DNA from: Microbacteriaceae bacterium
GTDB taxonomy: Bacteria > Actinomycetota > Actinomycetes > Actinomycetales > Microbacteriaceae
NCBI GenBank assembly: GCA_025465095.1
Contig: JAODME010000005.1
Span: forward strand, 186,001 to 250,000
Length of the DNA: 64,000 nt
Reading direction: 5' to 3'
The notes below the pieces were generated by a model, which searched no databases, was not told the origin of the DNA, and saw only the letters and a list, made by a program, of their open reading frames with translations. Each line of letters starts with the position of its first letter. Position 1 is the stretch's first letter. Shown in pieces: positions 33,496-42,123 of the stretch. The position numbers and the translations under genes were made by a program.

Positions 33496-34932
33496 TCAAG
33501 CGTCGAGGCGGGCGTATGCCTGCAGGGGCAGTTTGTAGGCGAGGTCGATTGCGGTCTCGATCGCCTCGTCGATGTCGAGCCGGTGCTCGGCGACGAGCTT
33601 CGCGAGGAACCCGGCGTCCATGCGCCGCGAGAGGTCGTGCCGGGCCGGGATGGATGCGAACGCCCGGGTGTCGTCGACGAAGCCGCTCGTGTTGTAGAAG
33701 CCGGCAGTGTCGGTCACGAGCTCCCGGAACCGGGCCATTCCGCCGGGAGAATCAAGGAACCACCAGGGCGCCCCGAGCCGCACCGACGGATACACGCCGG
33801 CCATCGGGGCGAGTTCGCGAGAGTAGACCGTCTCGTCGATCGTGAAGAGGATCATCCGGAATCTGGGTTCGAGCCCGTACGCCTGCAGCAGCGGCTGAAG
33901 GGACCGAGTGAACTCAACGGGCACGGGGATGTCAAACCCCTTGTCGGCGCCGAACACCCGGGAGATCTCCTCCGAGTGGTTGCGCTGCACGCCGGGATGC
34001 AGTTGCATCACGAGCCCGTCGTCGAGCGACATCCGCGCCGTCTCGAACAGCATGTTGGCAGCGAAGGCGGCGGCGGCCGCCGGTGCGAGCGGACCGTTCA
34101 GGGCGTCGGCGAACAGGCGTGCGGCGTCCGGGCGGTCGAGCGGTGTCGTGTCCGCCGACACGTGCCCGTGGTCGCTGGCTCGGGCGCCCGCGGCTGCGAA
34201 GGCGAATCGACGCTCGCGCAGCGCTTCGAGAAACCCCGAATAGTCGGCGACATCCACTCCGCTTCGAGCGGACAGGGAGCGGATGTCGCGGCCCCACTGC
34301 TCCCGGTCGGGGTAGAACAACGCGTCCGGCCTGAAGGTCGGCACCACCCTCTCACCCCAGCCCTCTGCGGCGAGCTGGGCGTGCGCGGACAGATCGGAGT
34401 CGGCGAAATCGGTGGTGCTGAGCATCTCGATGTTGAACCGGTCGAACAGCTCCCTGATCCGGAACTCCGGCCGGGCCAGTGTCTCCAGGAGCTCGTCGTA
34501 GATGTCATCGGCCGTGTCGGCCGACGGCACCTGGGTGATGCCGAAGATCTCGACGAGCTCGTGCTCGAGCCAGTAGCGCGTCGGAGTGCCGCGGTACAGT
34601 TTCCAGTTTTCGCAGAAGATGCGCCAGACCTTCCGGTGGTCCGCCTCGGCCGGTTCGCCGGCGCGCGGATCCACGGGTGCGACGCCGAGCTGGTTGTGGC
34701 GGTAGCCCTGCGAGACGAGCATCCGAACGAGGTAGTGGTCGGGGATGACGAACAGCTCGGCCGGGTCGCCGAACGACTCGTTGTCACGGATCGTCTCGAC
34801 GGCGATGTGACCGTGCATCGACACGATCGGCAGGTCGGCGACGACATCGTGTATCTCCCGCGCGATCGCGCGCTGCGTCGGCTCTGCCGGCAGGGCCCGA
34901 TCGGGATCGAGAAGCCAGGGGTTCGCGGCCAA
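33496..34932 (-). CDS. uxaC: glucuronate (uronate) isomerase
   Basis: A 478-aa amidohydrolase-fold enzyme turning D-glucuronate into D-fructuronate (or galacturonate into tagaturonate). Motifs: SMHGHIAVETI with the His pair, WRIFCENWKLYRGTPTRYW, STTDFADSDL, and LGAPWWFLDSPGGM. Length fits the family. It is divergent from the lacI gene; a TTGACA -35 inside an operator lies about 110 bp upstream. With UxuB and mannonate dehydratase it completes the route to 2-keto-3-deoxygluconate. Confidence 0.95.
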   Translation of the reverse strand: MAANPWLLDPDRALPAEPTQRAIAREIHDVVADLPIVSMHGHIAVETIRDNESFGDPAELFVIPDHYLVRMLVSQGYRHNQLGVAPVDPRAGEPAEADHRKVWRIFCENWKLYRGTPTRYWLEHELVEIFGITQVPSADTADDIYDELLETLARPEFRIRELFDRFNIEMLSTTDFADSDLSAHAQLAAEGWGERVVPTFRPDALFYPDREQWGRDIRSLSARSGVDVADYSGFLEALRERRFAFAAAGARASDHGHVSADTTPLDRPDAARLFADALNGPLAPAAAAAFAANMLFETARMSLDDGLVMQLHPGVQRNHSEEISRVFGADKGFDIPVPVEFTRSLQPLLQAYGLEPRFRMILFTIDETVYSRELAPMAGVYPSVRLGAPWWFLDSPGGMARFRELVTDTAGFYNTSGFVDDTRAFASIPARHDLSRRMDAGFLAKLVAEHRLDIDEAIETAIDLAYKLPLQAYARLDA

Positions 34933-35041
34933 GATTCGCCTCCACTAGGTGTCGATCGAGCTTCGTCCTCGGCGCTGCGCCGACTGCCCCACTTCGCTTC
35001 AGAAAGCCAGAAATCAAGGCTATCCCGTGCGAGGAGTTAAT

Positions 35042-35058
35042 TTGTCAAGCGATTGCCA
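35042..35058. promoter_or_regulatory. LacI-type operator, uxaC/lacI promoter region (site A)
   Basis: TTGTCAAGCGATTGCCA, a near-palindrome with a central CG typical of LacI-family sites. On the minus strand it contains TTGACA, with GATAGC 18 nt further, a plausible uxaC promoter. The same sequence, with few changes, recurs at 40493 and 40572. Confidence 0.7.
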
Positions 35059-35114
35059 AAATGTGGCACGATACTCCTACTGTCCGAAACAACCGATCCG
35101 GTGAGGAAGCGCGC

Positions 35115-36194
35115 ATGACAAGCGAAGATGCTGCTACCCAAGCGGATGTGCTCGCGCAGCCCCAGTCGCGCGCCGGTCGCAACGGGCGCCAGGCTGCCAC
35201 GATCTACGACATCGCCAAGCTTGCTGGAGTGAGTCCTTCTACGGTTTCTCGAGCGCTCAACAAGCCCGGTCGAATCAACATCAAGACCGAGGAGCGCATT
35301 CATGCGGCCGCCAAGCAACTGAAATACCGGCTGAACCCCATGGCAAGAGCTCTGCCGACCGGGCGGACCAACACACTCGGCATGCTGCTCGCGGACATCA
35401 CCAACCCGGTGTTCTCCACGGTGGTTCGGGGTGCTCAACGCGAGGCCGCCGAACGAGGATTCACGCTGATCATCGCCGAATCGCAGGAGTCGGGGCAGCG
35501 CGAGGTGTTGAGCGCCGGGAACGTCCTGCCCTCCGTGGACGGCATCATCCTCGTGGGCGCTCGAATGAGCGACGAGGAGATCAAGGACTTCGCCGAGCAG
35601 AAGCCCCTTGTGGTCATCAACCGTTTCCTCCCGGATGTCGAAACGATCATTCCCGACCTTGATCCCGGCATTGACCAGGCGCTTGCCCATCTCGCCGACC
35701 TTGGCCATACGTCCATCGCCTTCCTGGCCGGGCCGACGAACTCCTGGATGAGCGGTGCGCGATCCGAAGCGCTGCGAAAGCACTCCGAGCGGCGCGGCCT
35801 GACGCTCACCGAGATCGGTCCCGGGGTGCCGACACTTGACGGAGGACGGGCGGCCTTCCCTCGTGTGGTGGCCAGCGGAGTCACAGCGGTGGTCGCCTAC
35901 AACGACCTCATGGCGATCGGGTTGCTGCGTGCAGCCCAAGAAGCCGACTACCTCGTTCCGGGCAGGTTGAGCATCGTAGGGTTCGATGACATTTTCGGAT
36001 CCGACTTCACCTCGCCGCCGCTGACCACCGTGCGCACACCGCTCGCCCTCATGGGCGAACTGGCCGTCCGCCGAATTCTCGCCATGGTCGGTTCCCGTTC
36101 CGACGGGGATTCGCCAAGCGGAGCGAGCTCCGACCTCGTGAACCTGACGACGGAACTCATCATCCGACGGTCGAGCGGTCGGGCCGCCCGATAG
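35115..36194 (+). CDS. LacI-family transcriptional regulator
   Basis: A 359-aa repressor-type regulator. The N-terminal HTH is unusually preceded by about 32 residues; it reads ATIYDIAKLAGVSPSTVSRA with hinge helix MARALPTGRTNTLG. The periplasmic-binding-like effector domain follows (LADITNPVFSTVVRGAQ, FDDIFGSDFTSPPLTTV). ATG 35115 has GAGGAAG upstream. Three like operators flank the uronate genes, so it probably represses uxaC, itself, the TRAP operon and the iolB operon. The effector is unknown. Confidence 0.9.
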   Translation: MTSEDAATQADVLAQPQSRAGRNGRQAATIYDIAKLAGVSPSTVSRALNKPGRINIKTEERIHAAAKQLKYRLNPMARALPTGRTNTLGMLLADITNPVFSTVVRGAQREAAERGFTLIIAESQESGQREVLSAGNVLPSVDGIILVGARMSDEEIKDFAEQKPLVVINRFLPDVETIIPDLDPGIDQALAHLADLGHTSIAFLAGPTNSWMSGARSEALRKHSERRGLTLTEIGPGVPTLDGGRAAFPRVVASGVTAVVAYNDLMAIGLLRAAQEADYLVPGRLSIVGFDDIFGSDFTSPPLTTVRTPLALMGELAVRRILAMVGSRSDGDSPSGASSDLVNLTTELIIRRSSGRAAR

Positions 36195-36210
36195 GCGGCG
36201 GGATCGTCAG

Positions 36211-37365
36211 CTACCAGTAGTTCCGCATCGGATACTTGTCGAGCGTTTCGAGACCTGTCGATGACAAGTGCACGATGCGTTCGGTCCTGAGGCCGCCGAC
36301 GCCAGGAACGTTGATCGTCGCCTTGAGTGTGAAGACGCTGCCCGGCGCGATCACCATGTCGTTCGTGGGCCCGATCCAGGGCAGTTCCTCCTCCGGGTCC
36401 ATCCCGGTTCCGTGTCCGGTGCCGCGTCCCATCGCCTCGCCGGAGAACTGCGCGTACCCGCGCTCGACGAGGACATCCTGAATGACGGCGTTGAGAGCGG
36501 ATGCCGAGATGCCCGGGCGGGCGGCAGCGAGTCCTGCTTCGACGGCATCCGCTGCCGTCTCGACGATCTCCCGCACACGAGTCGACGCCGGGCCGTAGAC
36601 GAATCCGCGCCCGCCGTCTGCGACGTAGTTGCCATACCGTGCCCCGATGTCGGTGAGCACCAGGTCGCCCTTCTCGAGGACCTTGTTCGTCGGCAGCGCG
36701 AGGCTGAACGCCGACCGGCTTCCCGCCTGCACCATCGACAGGTAGGCGGGGGAGTCGGCGCCGGCGGCGATCATCGCCATGTCCGCAGCCATTGCGATCT
36801 CCCTCTCGGTGACCCGCGCGCGGGACTGCACGACGTCTTTCACCGCCTCCATCGCGAGGTCGGTCAACGCCGCAGCTTTGCGGAGCTGGTCGATCTCCCA
36901 CGGCCTCTTCGCCGCCTTGATCTCGGCGAGCAGCGTGGTGGCGACGATCGGCGTCGGAGCGAGAGCGTCGGTGATGGAGTTGTAAAGCCCGACGGGAATC
37001 TGGTCCTTGCCGGCGAGACCGGCGCTCGCGTCGGGGTTCTTGCTCCGCCAACGACCGAGGTAGGCGGGCAGCCCGTCGAGTACGTCGGTGTCGAAGAGCG
37101 TTTCGCTCCGTGCGTAGTCCACGCAGCCGTCACCGGCGAAAAGGGTCGGCTCTCCCTGTGCCGGAACAACGACCACTGCCTGCGCAATGCCATGGACGCC
37201 GTCGACGGGGCGGAAGTCGGTGAAGTAGCGCACGTTCGCGGTGCGCCAGCAGTCTGCAAAGCAGATGAGCACGCCCAGCCCCTCACGGTTCATCGCTTGC
37301 TGCGTGGCCCGGATTCTCGAGGCGATTTCGGACTCCGGGGTTGCCGGTGGCGCGCTGAACAGCAT
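36211..37365 (-). CDS. M24-family (aminopeptidase P/creatinase-like) hydrolase
   Basis: A 384-aa pita-bread-fold enzyme with a creatinase N-terminal domain (about 15-145) and a catalytic domain (150-384). Of the five metal ligands of aminopeptidase P, the positions of Asp239, Asp250, His318 and Glu362 are kept. The remaining Glu position (the VEPG motif) reads FTLKAT, with Lys348. Family relatives without the full set (creatinase) are metal-free amidine or amide hydrolases. AAGGAGAG precedes the ATG. It is last in the TRAP operon, so its substrate is probably what the transporter brings in. Confidence 0.8.
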   Translation of the reverse strand: MLFSAPPATPESEIASRIRATQQAMNREGLGVLICFADCWRTANVRYFTDFRPVDGVHGIAQAVVVVPAQGEPTLFAGDGCVDYARSETLFDTDVLDGLPAYLGRWRSKNPDASAGLAGKDQIPVGLYNSITDALAPTPIVATTLLAEIKAAKRPWEIDQLRKAAALTDLAMEAVKDVVQSRARVTEREIAMAADMAMIAAGADSPAYLSMVQAGSRSAFSLALPTNKVLEKGDLVLTDIGARYGNYVADGGRGFVYGPASTRVREIVETAADAVEAGLAAARPGISASALNAVIQDVLVERGYAQFSGEAMGRGTGHGTGMDPEEELPWIGPTNDMVIAPGSVFTLKATINVPGVGGLRTERIVHLSSTGLETLDKYPMRNYW

Positions 37366-37388
37366 TCGTCTCTCCTTGATGGTGTGTG

Positions 37389-39347
37389 TCAGAAGCCGGC
37401 TACAGCAGGCAGCCAGAGTGAAACGGCGGGAATCAGCACGATGAGCCCGAGCACGATCGCGATGGGAACGTACAGCCAGCGCATCTCCCAGAAGACCTTG
37501 CCCACCTTCGACTTCGTGATGCTCGCGGCGATGAATACGAGCCCGCCCACGGGAGGTGTGAGCTGCCCGATCATGACGGTCAACACCAGCACCACTCCGA
37601 GATGGACGAGGTCGAGCCCCGCTGCCTCGGCGAGGGGAGCGAGGATCGGAACGACGAGAACCATCGCGGGCGGCGGTTCGAGGATGAGGCCGATCAGGAG
37701 CAGGAATACGACGATCCCTGCCATCAGGAGCGAGGGGTTCTCGACGTTCGCGAGGGCGGCCGCGAGCGTTGCGGGGACCTGCTCTGCGATGAGCAGCCAG
37801 GCGAGAGGGCCGGATGCCGCGAGCAGGAACAGGATGACCGCGGTGTCGCGAGCGCTTTCGAGCGTCGCCGCCCACACGCCGGATGGACGCAACTGGCGGA
37901 AGACGGCGAATCCGAGGATCAGCGCGAACACGCACGCGGCGGCACCCGCCTCGGTGGCCGTGATCGCTCCGGCGCGCAGAAGGAAGAGCACGCCGATGGG
38001 AAGCAGGAAGGCAGGCACGGCATAGCCGAGGGCGAGCAAGCGTTCACGAGTGGGAGCCTTCTCACCCGCCCGCACCTTGTACTTTCCTCGTCCGCTCAGC
38101 CACCACACCGCCACCATGAGGGCGGCGGCGTAGAGCAGACCCGGTACCACCCCCGCCATGAAGAGCGCCCCCACCGACACGCCCGCGAGCGAGGCGTAGA
38201 GGAGGAACGAGATCGATGGGGGGAGCAGGGTGGCCGTGATGGATGCTGCTGCCGTGATGGAGCTCGCGAACTCGCGGCTGTAGCCCGACTTCTCCATGGG
38301 GCCGACGAGGGTTTTGGCGACCATCGCGGTGTCGGCGGAGCTCGACCCCGACAGTCCTCCGAGCAGCGTGGACGTTGCGACGTTCACTTGCCCCAGGCCG
38401 CCGCGCCAGTGGCCGAAGAACGCGATGGCGACCCTGATGAGCGCACTCGTGATTCCGCTGGCATTCATGAGGGCGCCCATGAGCACGAAGAAGGGAATGG
38501 CGAGCATGACGAAGTTGGTGCTGACAGCGCTGGCGAAGTTGTTCGCGACGACGAGTTCCGGCAGGCCACCCGCCTCGAAGGCGATGACGCTGCCGAGCAG
38601 GAGTGCGTGGGCGATAGGGGCGCCGAGGAGCATGAGCGCCAGCGTGGCCAGGATCGCGAGACCCGTCGTATCGAAGATCACGAGAATGCTTCGACCGATG
38701 AGCGTCGTCACGACGAGTGAACCCGCGAGCCCGAACAGCACGGCGATCATCACGGCGCCGCGGGAGGCGTTCGGCACGCGGGCACGCAGGAGCATCAGCA
38801 CCGACAGTGCCGCTCCGACGGGCAGCGCCGCGTACAGCCAGCTGTAGGAGACGCCGAGGTTTACCGAAAGTGCGGTGGTGTCCGTCATCAGACGGATGCC
38901 TAGATAGCCGATCACGGCGAGGGACGACGCCGACAGGCCGATCGCCACGAGATCGGTGAGTGGGCGGGTGGATGTCGGCAACCGATGGACGAACATCGTC
39001 ATGCGGATGTGACTGCCGAGCCGGGTCGCGGTGACTGCTCCGAGCATGACGAGCCATAGGAAAGACCACCGTGCAAGTTCTTCCGGCCACGGCAGCGGCG
39101 AGTTGAAGACGTACCGCATGACGATCTGGTATGTGGTGACGGCGACCATCACAATCAACAGCGCCGCGCTCACCGCATCGATTGTGGCGTCGAAGACGCG
39201 AATGTGAGGTCGTTCTGATCGGGGAGCCCCGGGAAGCTGTTCGTCTGCGCCGAGTGCAGCTTCCCGGGTCTCGTCATCGAGCGTCGTCGCAGAGATGCCT
39301 TCGGACAAGGGTGTGGTGTGGTTTGCGGGCATCTTTGCTCGTTTCAT
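37389..39347 (-). CDS. TRAP transporter fused permease (DctQ-DctM)
   Basis: A 652-aa membrane protein joining the small four-helix DctQ subunit (about 48-195, with MRYVFNSPLPWPEELARWSF) to the large DctM channel (about 215-652, with SGSSSADTAMVAKTLVGPM and IGQLTPPVGGLVFIAAS). It uses an ion gradient to import an organic or sugar acid delivered by the adjacent DctP. ATG 39347 is the first start; 39332 is possible. Confidence 0.92.
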   Translation of the reverse strand: MKRAKMPANHTTPLSEGISATTLDDETREAALGADEQLPGAPRSERPHIRVFDATIDAVSAALLIVMVAVTTYQIVMRYVFNSPLPWPEELARWSFLWLVMLGAVTATRLGSHIRMTMFVHRLPTSTRPLTDLVAIGLSASSLAVIGYLGIRLMTDTTALSVNLGVSYSWLYAALPVGAALSVLMLLRARVPNASRGAVMIAVLFGLAGSLVVTTLIGRSILVIFDTTGLAILATLALMLLGAPIAHALLLGSVIAFEAGGLPELVVANNFASAVSTNFVMLAIPFFVLMGALMNASGITSALIRVAIAFFGHWRGGLGQVNVATSTLLGGLSGSSSADTAMVAKTLVGPMEKSGYSREFASSITAAASITATLLPPSISFLLYASLAGVSVGALFMAGVVPGLLYAAALMVAVWWLSGRGKYKVRAGEKAPTRERLLALGYAVPAFLLPIGVLFLLRAGAITATEAGAAACVFALILGFAVFRQLRPSGVWAATLESARDTAVILFLLAASGPLAWLLIAEQVPATLAAALANVENPSLLMAGIVVFLLLIGLILEPPPAMVLVVPILAPLAEAAGLDLVHLGVVLVLTVMIGQLTPPVGGLVFIAASITKSKVGKVFWEMRWLYVPIAIVLGLIVLIPAVSLWLPAVAGF

Positions 39348-39365
39348 CGACGTGGTTCGTGAACG

Positions 39366-40412
39366 TCAGTTCGCGAGTTCCTTCACCTGGGTGATGAACT
39401 CTTCTGACCCCGGGTACTTGGCGAAGTACTCGGCGTTGTAGGCGTCAGCGCGAGCGCGCCATTCGTCGAGGTCGCTCGGCTCCTCGGTAACGGTGACCCC
39501 TTCGTCCTGGAGCGCCTTAAGCGTCTGCGCCTCGAGGTCGCGGCTGGCCTGGCGCACGTCGGCGAAGACACTCCTGCCGACACTGGTGAGACACTCCTGG
39601 AGGTCTGCGTCGAGCCCGTCGAACCACTCCGAGTTCGCGCGAACCGGCTTGATGTTGAACCAGTGCTTGGTGTTGACGAGGTTGGGAGCCGGCTCCCAGA
39701 AGGCGTTCGCCTCGATCTGGGCGAGGGCACTTTCTCCGGCTTCGATGACGCCGGTCTCGAGCCCGTTGTAAATCTCGGTGAACGGCACCGGTGTGGCGCT
39801 CGCGCCCAGTTCGCCCCAGAGCCCGAGGGGGATCTCCGCTTCCGGCACCCGGATCTTCACGCCGCTGAGGTCTTCGAGGGTTGAAATCTGTTTCGTGGAG
39901 AATGTCCAGCGCCAGCCATCCTCGCCCATGCCGAGGATCGTCACCCCCGTGGTCTCCTCGAGCTGAGCCGCCATCTCACCCTGCATCTCGTCGATGACGC
40001 GTTCGACGTGTTCTTCGTCCTCGAACAGGTATCCGAGTGACAGGGCGGACACGATCGGTGCCGTCGCGCCTTCGACATCGAATCCGCCGCTGGTGATCTC
40101 ATAAGTGCCTTGACGGTTCCCGTCGATGAGGTCGATGAAGCCGCCCAATTGGCCGGCAGGATAATTCGTTCCGACCAGCCGACCGTTCGAGCAGGTTTCC
40201 ACTTCTTCGACGAAACGGTCGAAGCCATCGTTCATCGGGGTGCCGATACCGTCAATCGTGGCAACCCGGTAGGTGATGACCTCGCTACCGGCGCCGGCAT
40301 CGCCGCCGCCGTTGGTCGCCATTCCCTCCGGAGCGCAACCGCTGATGAGGACCGCTCCTGTTGCGAGAACGCCGAAAACTCCTAGCGCGCGCGCTCTGTT
40401 GCGTGAATGCAT
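39366..40412 (-). CDS. TRAP transporter solute-binding lipoprotein (DctP)
   Basis: A 348-aa extracellular binding protein. The signal peptide ends in lipobox LISGC. The DctP fold includes YRVATIDGIGTPMNDGF, VPEAEIPLGLWGELGASATP with the carboxylate-binding Arg region just before it (VKIRVPE), and FTEIYNGLETGVIEAGE. ATG 40412 follows GGGGAGGC. First gene of the operon dctP-dctQM-M24. The position of operator B upstream ties it to the uronate regulon. Confidence 0.92.
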   Translation of the reverse strand: MHSRNRARALGVFGVLATGAVLISGCAPEGMATNGGGDAGAGSEVITYRVATIDGIGTPMNDGFDRFVEEVETCSNGRLVGTNYPAGQLGGFIDLIDGNRQGTYEITSGGFDVEGATAPIVSALSLGYLFEDEEHVERVIDEMQGEMAAQLEETTGVTILGMGEDGWRWTFSTKQISTLEDLSGVKIRVPEAEIPLGLWGELGASATPVPFTEIYNGLETGVIEAGESALAQIEANAFWEPAPNLVNTKHWFNIKPVRANSEWFDGLDADLQECLTSVGRSVFADVRQASRDLEAQTLKALQDEGVTVTEEPSDLDEWRARADAYNAEYFAKYPGSEEFITQVKELAN

Positions 40413-40492
40413 GACACTGCCTCCCCGTGCGGCAGCGTTGCCGCACATCTCTTGCCGCACAATCGTGGCTATTGACTGCCAGCTTCACATCT

Positions 40493-40509
40493 AGGCAATC
40501 GGTTGTCAA
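40493..40509. promoter_or_regulatory. LacI-type operator at the dctP promoter (site B)
   Basis: AGGCAATCGGTTGTCAA; its reverse complement matches site A in 14 of 17 positions. It contains a minus-strand TTGACA -35, with GAAGCT 17 nt downstream. Confidence 0.7.
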
Positions 40510-40571
40510 CACGGGGATACCCGTCGATCGCGTGGCGATCGCGAATCGCTGGCTCGACAACGCACCGCGAC

Positions 40572-40588
40572 TGGCAACCGGTTGACAA
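40572..40588. promoter_or_regulatory. LacI-type operator at the iolB promoter (site C)
   Basis: TGGCAACCGGTTGACAA; its reverse complement matches site A in 15 of 17 positions. It contains a plus-strand TTGACA -35 (40582-40587); TGCGAT (40606-40611) is 18 nt further and 6 nt before the iolB ATG. Confidence 0.7.
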
Positions 40589-40617
40589 AGCGCTCGCCGA
40601 TGTGATGCGATGATGCG

Positions 40618-41475
40618 ATGAACAGGAACTATCGCTCGGCGATGAGCACGCGCACCGACAACTGGGATGTCTCGATCACGCCGGAGGAGGCCGGATGGGA
40701 CTTCTCCGGAATCCGCGTGCTCTCACTCGCGGCCGGAGAGAGCACGACGTTCAGCACTGAGGACTGCGAATACCTGTTCGTGCCGTTCGAAGGGGCATTC
40801 ACGGTCACCGTCGACGGCCAGCTCATCGCGCTGTCGGGTCGCCCGAGTGTCTTCTCCGGTGGAACCGACGTCATGTACGCGCCGAAGGGTTCAAGCGTCC
40901 GCATCGAATCGGCTGACGGCGGTCGAATCTGCCTGCCGTTCGCTCGGGCCAGGCAGCGCCATCCCCTGCAGTATCTCGCGAAGGCTGCGATTCCGACGCA
41001 ATTGCGCGGAGCGGGATCGATGACCCGCAAGATCTTCGACTTCGGCGGCGTCGACGTGTTGCAGGCCGATCGGCTCATCGCGTGCGAGGTGATCACGCCG
41101 GGGGGCAACTGGTCCTCCTACCCGCCTCACAAGCACGATGAGACGACAGAGCACGAGTCCAAGCTGGAGGAGATCTACTACTTCGAAGTCGCCGACGGGC
41201 CGAACGGCCCTGGATTCGCCTATCAGCGCGTGTCGGACTCGGATGACAGGCCGGCAGACCTGCTCGAAGAGGTGCGCTCGGGCGATGTCGTGCTCGTTCC
41301 GCACGGCTGGCACGGGCCGGCGATGGCACCCCCCGGATACGACCTGTACTACCTCAACGTGATGGCCGGACCCGCGGCCGAGCGGGCATGGCGGATCACG
41401 GACGAGCCGTCGACGGCGTGGGTTCGAGAATCGTGGGTCGGTCTCGCGCCGGATCCGCGACTCACGACCGGGTGA
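40618..41475 (+). CDS. iolB: IolB/KduI-type cupin isomerase
   Basis: A 285-aa bicupin of the 5-deoxy-glucuronate isomerase family. Metal ligands are visible in SYPPHKHDETTEHESKLEEIYYFEV and a later His pair in VPHGWHGPAM. IolB acts in inositol catabolism, but this copy heads an operon with gluconokinase, uxuB and mannonate dehydratase, which suggests work on a hexuronate. The iolC-type gene lies 20 kb away, so service to both routes is possible. Start 40618; 40642 is an alternative. Confidence 0.82.
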   Translation: MNRNYRSAMSTRTDNWDVSITPEEAGWDFSGIRVLSLAAGESTTFSTEDCEYLFVPFEGAFTVTVDGQLIALSGRPSVFSGGTDVMYAPKGSSVRIESADGGRICLPFARARQRHPLQYLAKAAIPTQLRGAGSMTRKIFDFGGVDVLQADRLIACEVITPGGNWSSYPPHKHDETTEHESKLEEIYYFEVADGPNGPGFAYQRVSDSDDRPADLLEEVRSGDVVLVPHGWHGPAMAPPGYDLYYLNVMAGPAAERAWRITDEPSTAWVRESWVGLAPDPRLTTG

Positions 41476-42098
41476 AGCGGGCCATGACCGGGGAACGGAT
41501 GCCGCAACTCGTCGTCATGGGCGTGAGCGGGTCAGGGAAATCGACGGTCGGCGCGTTGCTCGCCGAAATGCTGAATGTACGGTTCCTGGATGGCGATTCG
41601 CTGCACCCGGCGAGTAACGTCGCAAAGATGGCGGCGGGTACAGCACTCACGGACGACGATCGTTGGCCGTGGTTGGCCGTCGTGGGGCAGTCGCTCGCCG
41701 GTGCCTCCGAGACCGGACTGGTCGTCGCCTGCTCGGCGCTGAAGCGCTCGTATCGGCTGGCGATCCTGGCGGAGGCGCCCGACGTGCGATTCGTCTTTCT
41801 CAAGGGCTCGAGGGAGCTCCTCATCAAGCGACTCGGCGAGCGCATCGGCCATTTCATGCCTGCGACACTCCTCGATTCGCAATTCGCGACGCTCGAACCT
41901 CTGCAAGATGACGAGCCGGGAATCACGGTCCCCATCGATCGATCCCCGGCACAAATCGCGCAAGCGGCCTCTTCTCTTCACGCTTGTTCGCATCAGCGCG
42001 AGCTTCGGGCCCGGGTGAGCGGTCGGGCTCACGCGGTGGTGACGGCCGGGATATCGCCGGAGTCTGCCGATACGACGTCGGCCGTCACGAGAGCCTGA
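41472..42098 (+). CDS. gluconokinase (first copy)
   Basis: A GntK/IdnK-type P-loop kinase phosphorylating D-gluconate. P-loop GVSGSGKSTVGALL, FLDGDSLHPASNVAKM, VACSALKRSYR and LKGSRELL. GTG 41472 overlaps the iolB stop (GTGA); ATG 41484 and 41499 are alternatives. The core ends near residue 170; the last 38 residues (from about HACSHQREL) have no match to the family and are Arg/Ala/Ser-rich. Confidence 0.87.
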   Translation: MKRAMTGERMPQLVVMGVSGSGKSTVGALLAEMLNVRFLDGDSLHPASNVAKMAAGTALTDDDRWPWLAVVGQSLAGASETGLVVACSALKRSYRLAILAEAPDVRFVFLKGSRELLIKRLGERIGHFMPATLLDSQFATLEPLQDDEPGITVPIDRSPAQIAQAASSLHACSHQRELRARVSGRAHAVVTAGISPESADTTSAVTRA

Positions 42099-42123
42099 GA
42101 AACACCGAAGCACTGAGCAACTC

